From positions 6,138,001 to 6,202,000 of the forward strand of contig NW_027331831.1 in assembly GCF_033568475.1 (NCBI RefSeq): 64,000 bases of DNA, in the 5' to 3' direction. The stretch comes from Henckelia pumila (lineage: Eukaryota; Streptophyta; Magnoliopsida; Lamiales; Gesneriaceae). Positions 60,346 through 64,000 of the stretch are shown in pieces. How positions within the stretch are numbered: position 1 is the stretch's first letter; each line of letters begins with the position of its first letter. A program made the position numbers and the translations under genes. The notes beneath the pieces were generated by a model. That model searched no databases. It was not told where the DNA came from and was given only the letters and a program-made list of their open reading frames with translations.

Positions 60346-62730
60346 TTACTCAACATTAATAAGCTTGGAGCATTGCTTTTGAATGAACCGGCGGGCTTCG
60401 GATATAAGCTGCATAGATTCAGGAAGCTCGGGGAAAATGTAGAAGGCATGAACCGTGTTGGGGTACTCCAGCAAATACGCTTCTTTCCCGGATCTCTTGA
60501 GCCACTCGTAGTACCTTTTCTGCCAATCTTTGAGCGAATCGAATCCCGCCACCACCACCATCGTCGCCGGAAAGTCCAACTCGGAGATGTCTTCTGCGTT
60601 TGGGCCGCTCACGTTGATCACTCGGTGGTCTCGGTCCATGCCTCCCCCCTCTGGTAGGAACGCTTTCCACAACCAATCGGTTCGTTTCATGGATACGAGC
60701 AGGTCGACTTCCGCTAGTTCTATCTCTGCTGTGGTGCGCTCCTCTCCTCCGAAAAACGGCTGTATGGCCACCACTCCGATGACCTTCATTTCCAACCAGG
60801 CAGGATTGGTTGGCATCAACAATGCAGCCATTCATTCGAAAATTAATCGATCAATCCAAATTAAATGAAATTCAGATAAATACCCATAAGATAGGTTGAA
60901 CTCTACCAACAAAAGACTCAGAACCAAGTGATGCCATATTGAAAACAGTTTAGAAAAAAGGGTTCATCAAGTGTTTGTTTTTTGTTAAATAAAGTGTTCT
61001 TTATCCATCATGGACCTTTACCATTACTATGTTACATTTAAGATTTTCAAATTATTATTTCGGCTCCCACCACTTTGTTGGTAGCAAGTTTTTAGAATGA
61101 TTTAATTAGTGACTAAAATATAACTATTGTGGAATAAATTACTAATTAGTCGTCATTATATTTCTTGGTGGGGTGGTTGCAACTGGAAATAGTTACTCGT
61201 TTTACATGAGCAATTAATTCAAAAAGCTTGTCAACAGTAGCGGCGGTATACATGCGGTATCATATCGAAAATTATATATTATACATCGTATACAAAAATT
61301 AGATAATTTTATATTGTACCGAAATTTTACTGTATACCAAAATTTCGGTACGATATTAGTGTATTGTTTTTTTTTTTTTGAGTATATATATTGTTTTATA
61401 TACCAAAAAACACTTTATATTTTTAAAATTTTATAAATTTATTCCTTAAAACTATTATATTTTTTAAATTTTTATATATCGTTTCAATATTTCAATCTTT
61501 CGAAATAATATAAAAATTTGATACTATTATCATATAGAAAGATTTCGATATCGTTGTGTTATCGTAACAAAAATTCGATAATTTGCGGTACGAAACTTCG
61601 ATATAACAAAACTTCGTTATTCTTTCCTACCTTGAAGGCTTGAATCAATCACCCTGCACTTCCAAGAAAATGTTGAATTCGGACCGAGTTTTATCACACC
61701 CAAACCCAAACGAAAACGAAAACGAACTTGTCATGCCATATTTCATTACCCTATCTTTAAAAAAGAAATTACATACTAAGGCCAAAAAAATATAATAGAA
61801 ACTAATGCTAGTGTGTCACTTTTTTTATAATTAATAATGAATATCAATTTGAACAATTTAGTTTCGAAACACAGAAATTAAATTCTGTCTTCAATTATTT
61901 GGGGGCTATTGGCATGTGTGCCACGATCGCAATGAAAAGTAATATTTAATTATCTTATAAAAAAAATTTAATTATAATTATAACAAGGGAAAACGAGCAT
62001 TCAATCATAATAATAATAATTTATTATAAATTAGTATTTCTTGAGATATATTTATATTATATTATAATATAATAATATTATATTATATTAAAAAGATTGA
62101 GCGAGCGGTTGTGGTCAGTAAATACGGTACCTTGAGGCGCGTGAAATCAGAGCGACAGGCTCGCACGGCGACGTGGTGGGCCAGATTCCCGCCGGCGCTG
62201 TCTCCGGCGAGGAAACACCTCGAGAGGTCCACATTCGGCGGCAGGATACGATCCTTCTCCTTGTCAAGGAACTCCAGGACATCGAACCCGTCATCGTATT
62301 GCGCCGGGTAACGGTGCTCCGGCGCCAGCCGGTAGTTCACGGAGACGACGACGGCGGAGACCTCCCGCGCGAAACGACGACATACGGCGTCGTAGCCTTG
62401 GAAATCCGGGGCCAGGTACGCAAACCCACCGCCGTGGAAGAAAACGATGACCGGGAGATTGTCTCGAGGAGTAGCAGTAGTAGGGACGAAGAGACGGAAC
62501 CAGAGGCCGCGGGAGGAGTCGACGGAGACGTCGGAGGTCTTGACGCCCTTGCGGGGGCTGGGGTCGGGAGGCGCCCTGATCCTGCAGTAATCGAGGAGGT
62601 GGAAGACGCGGCGGTTGACGGTGCCGTCGGAGCGGGAGGAGTAGTCGGTGATGGTGCCGAGGAAGAAGAGAGCGATTCGAGTTTTGAGGGGAAGCGAGAG
62701 CTTCGCCACGGCTTCTTCCGGGATCGCCAT
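60346..62730 (-). CDS. Plant carboxylesterase (CXE family, CXE18-like), 2 exons, 345 aa
   Basis: This is an alpha/beta-hydrolase of the hormone-sensitive-lipase/GID1-related plant CXE family; substrates are small esters but the physiological one cannot be told from sequence. Exons: 62730-62131 and 60783-60346, total 1,038 bp, joined in phase 0 across a 1,347-bp intron. The oxyanion-hole motif H-G-G-G-F is at residues 99-103. The nucleophile is Ser178 in G-D-S-A-G-G. The acid is Asp282 ([10 protein letters not shown]) and the base His312 (N-T-V-H-A-F). All catalytic residues are present, so this is an active-type esterase and not a GID1 gibberellin receptor, in which the catalytic His is replaced. 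There is no signal peptide, suggesting a cytosolic enzyme. The first exon is markedly GC-rich compared with its surroundings. Assignment to the CXE18 branch is from overall resemblance. Confidence 0.92.
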
Positions 62731-62890
62731 TTGAGAGTAGCAAGCTCAGTGATAGCACTTTTGGAAATATGGCTGGTGCTTCTCTGTTATTGATAAGGGT
62801 AATTCATTATTTATTTTAAATTTAAATTAAATAGAATTTTATTATTTGGGATTAGGGATGATAATTTCCTCCGAACCCGATGGGAACCCG
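62731..62890. promoter_or_regulatory. Probable upstream region of the carboxylesterase gene
   Basis: Only about 160 bp separate the start codon from the repeat-like sequence at 62891. No convincing TATA box is visible on the minus strand, so part of the promoter may lie inside the repeat. Confidence 0.35.
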
Positions 62891-64000
62891 ATGTAACACC
62901 CGGAAATTTTAATACGTAAATTCGCATGCATAATTAGGAGAAATTAATTTTAAAATAAGGGTTAAATGAATTTATGTGTTATTATGTGATTTATATGCAT
63001 AATTTAAGTTATTTTAGCATTTAACCCAAAATTAGTGATTTTTGTGATTTATGGAAATTAATTGGTTTTGATCGCGTAGACGGGACGAGATACCAAAATA
63101 TTTAGCCAAAAATATTTTATGAGTTTTATGAGCCTTAAAATAATATTTTAAGGTATTTTGTCAAGAAAATTTTAGTATTTAATTATATATTTATTTAAGG
63201 GGCTATTTTTAGCCAAAATTAGTCTCTTTATTGACTTTTATTAATTTTTAAAATTAGCCTATTTAATAATTTCGAGATTTGGAGTTATCTTATCAGATTA
63301 TTATTATTATGATTAGAGTTTTAATTATATTTTCTATGATATATTATCTATATTAATTAGTTAATATTTATTATACAAAAATTAATTTAAAAACCTAAAC
63401 CTACCCCAAACCCCACCACCCACTACAAATTATTTAGCCGACACTCATCTCCCTCCTTCACGCCTCCATCTTCTTTTTCAGCAGAAAACAAGCCACCATA
63501 GCCGATCAACTTTTATTTGAGGATTTATTTGGTCGTTCGTCGTCCCGGAGTCCCGTAAACGCATCATCCGTTCGTCAATAATTTAAAGGCATGTCTAAAA
63601 CTTTTCTTTGGCCACCATATGAGCTATTATTCATGCATGATTGTTCTTGTTCAGAAATTTCATAAGTATTTCGAATTTATGCAAACTTTTGATGTTTGAT
63701 GCATGTATATGAGAATTCATGATCATAACTCATGTTTTTGCCTAGCATGGTTCGGTCCAGGGCTAAGGGCTTGGTCAAGGGGTGTCCTAGGGTCCCTAGG
63801 GTCGAGTAGTGTGGTCGGTTTGAGGCTGGAGGGGTCCAAGTCGAAGCCTTCCATTTCTGTTGCACAGCTCGCGCAGATTAGGGTCCTGAGGAAGAAGACT
63901 TCGTTCTCCTTCCTCAGGCCATTATTTTGGGTGAGGTTTGTTGGGTTTGAAAGCTTAGGATGTTGGCTAAGATTGAGGACTGGTTTCGTGGCCTTTGGTG
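62891..64000 (+). mobile_element. Probable start of a long terminal repeat or related repeat at the right edge
   Basis: TGTAACACCCGG at 62891 is a common start of plant LTRs and solo LTRs. The following 1.1 kb changes from AT-rich to mixed composition (TAGACGGGACGAGATACC, then CGTCGTCCCGGAGTCCCG). No gene or credible coding frame is seen to the edge, so internal domains and the far end cannot be checked here. The call is by resemblance only. Confidence 0.4.

Noticed and set aside
60346-62730. Calling the esterase a GID1 gibberellin receptor
   Set aside because: GID1 receptors lack the catalytic His. Here Ser, Asp and His are all present.
62173-62793. 206-codon plus-strand frame opposite the carboxylesterase first exon
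   Set aside because: It is an antisense shadow of a GC-rich exon with few stops. The minus strand carries the catalytic motifs.

Overview
The window is nuclear DNA of a flowering plant, most likely a eudicot. Its genes are split by many GT-AG introns, intergenic DNA is very AT-rich and full of transposable elements, and two genes encode plant-specific plastid proteins (thioredoxin f, VIPP1). No species can be named from sequence alone. There are no operons, CRISPR arrays or recognisable tRNA/rRNA genes.

Six host genes were modelled exon by exon. From left to right they are: thioredoxin f first exon (minus; the rest lies beyond the left edge); VPS8, the CORVET tethering subunit (minus, 19 exons, 1,898 aa); VIPP1/IM30, a plastid membrane-remodelling protein (minus, 11 exons, 332 aa); EMC10, an ER membrane protein complex subunit (plus, 8 exons, 292 aa); a calreticulin-3-type ER chaperone (minus, 14 exons, 425 aa, HDEL signal split over the last intron); and a class-I carboxylesterase of the CXE family (minus, 2 exons, 345 aa). 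In every complete model the exon lengths sum to a multiple of three and the phases agree.

The main accessory region is 23,111-36,292. An 11.7-kb Mutator-like element (23,111-34,795) has about 150-bp terminal inverted repeats and an 11-bp poly-T target duplication. It carries a decayed mudrA transposase on the plus strand. On the minus strand it carries a GRF-zinc-finger/transmembrane gene and a multi-exon ULP1-like (C48) cysteine protease gene. This gene content resembles the ULP-carrying (Kaonashi-type) MULEs. Between the passenger genes lies a tandem array of about 526-bp units that contains a second copy of a piece of the protease's last exon. The element seems to have landed in the A-tail of a minus-strand LINE fragment. 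Next come a hAT-like element containing another LINE 3' end, a short Helitron, and two adjacent perfect hairpins.

The second mobile region is 52,865-59,344, a complete Copia LTR retrotransposon on the minus strand. Its 273-bp LTRs differ at one base and it has a 5-bp target duplication. Its pol nevertheless has a nonsense codon, a frameshift and a changed reverse-transcriptase catalytic motif, so it probably moved in trans. Smaller elements include three Helitron-like insertions, a Tourist-like MITE in an EMC10 intron, fold-back DNA and several local duplications. The right edge (from about 62,891) looks like the start of a long terminal repeat.

The host genes are not functionally linked. 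EMC10 and calreticulin-3 both act in ER protein folding but are convergent neighbours on opposite strands.
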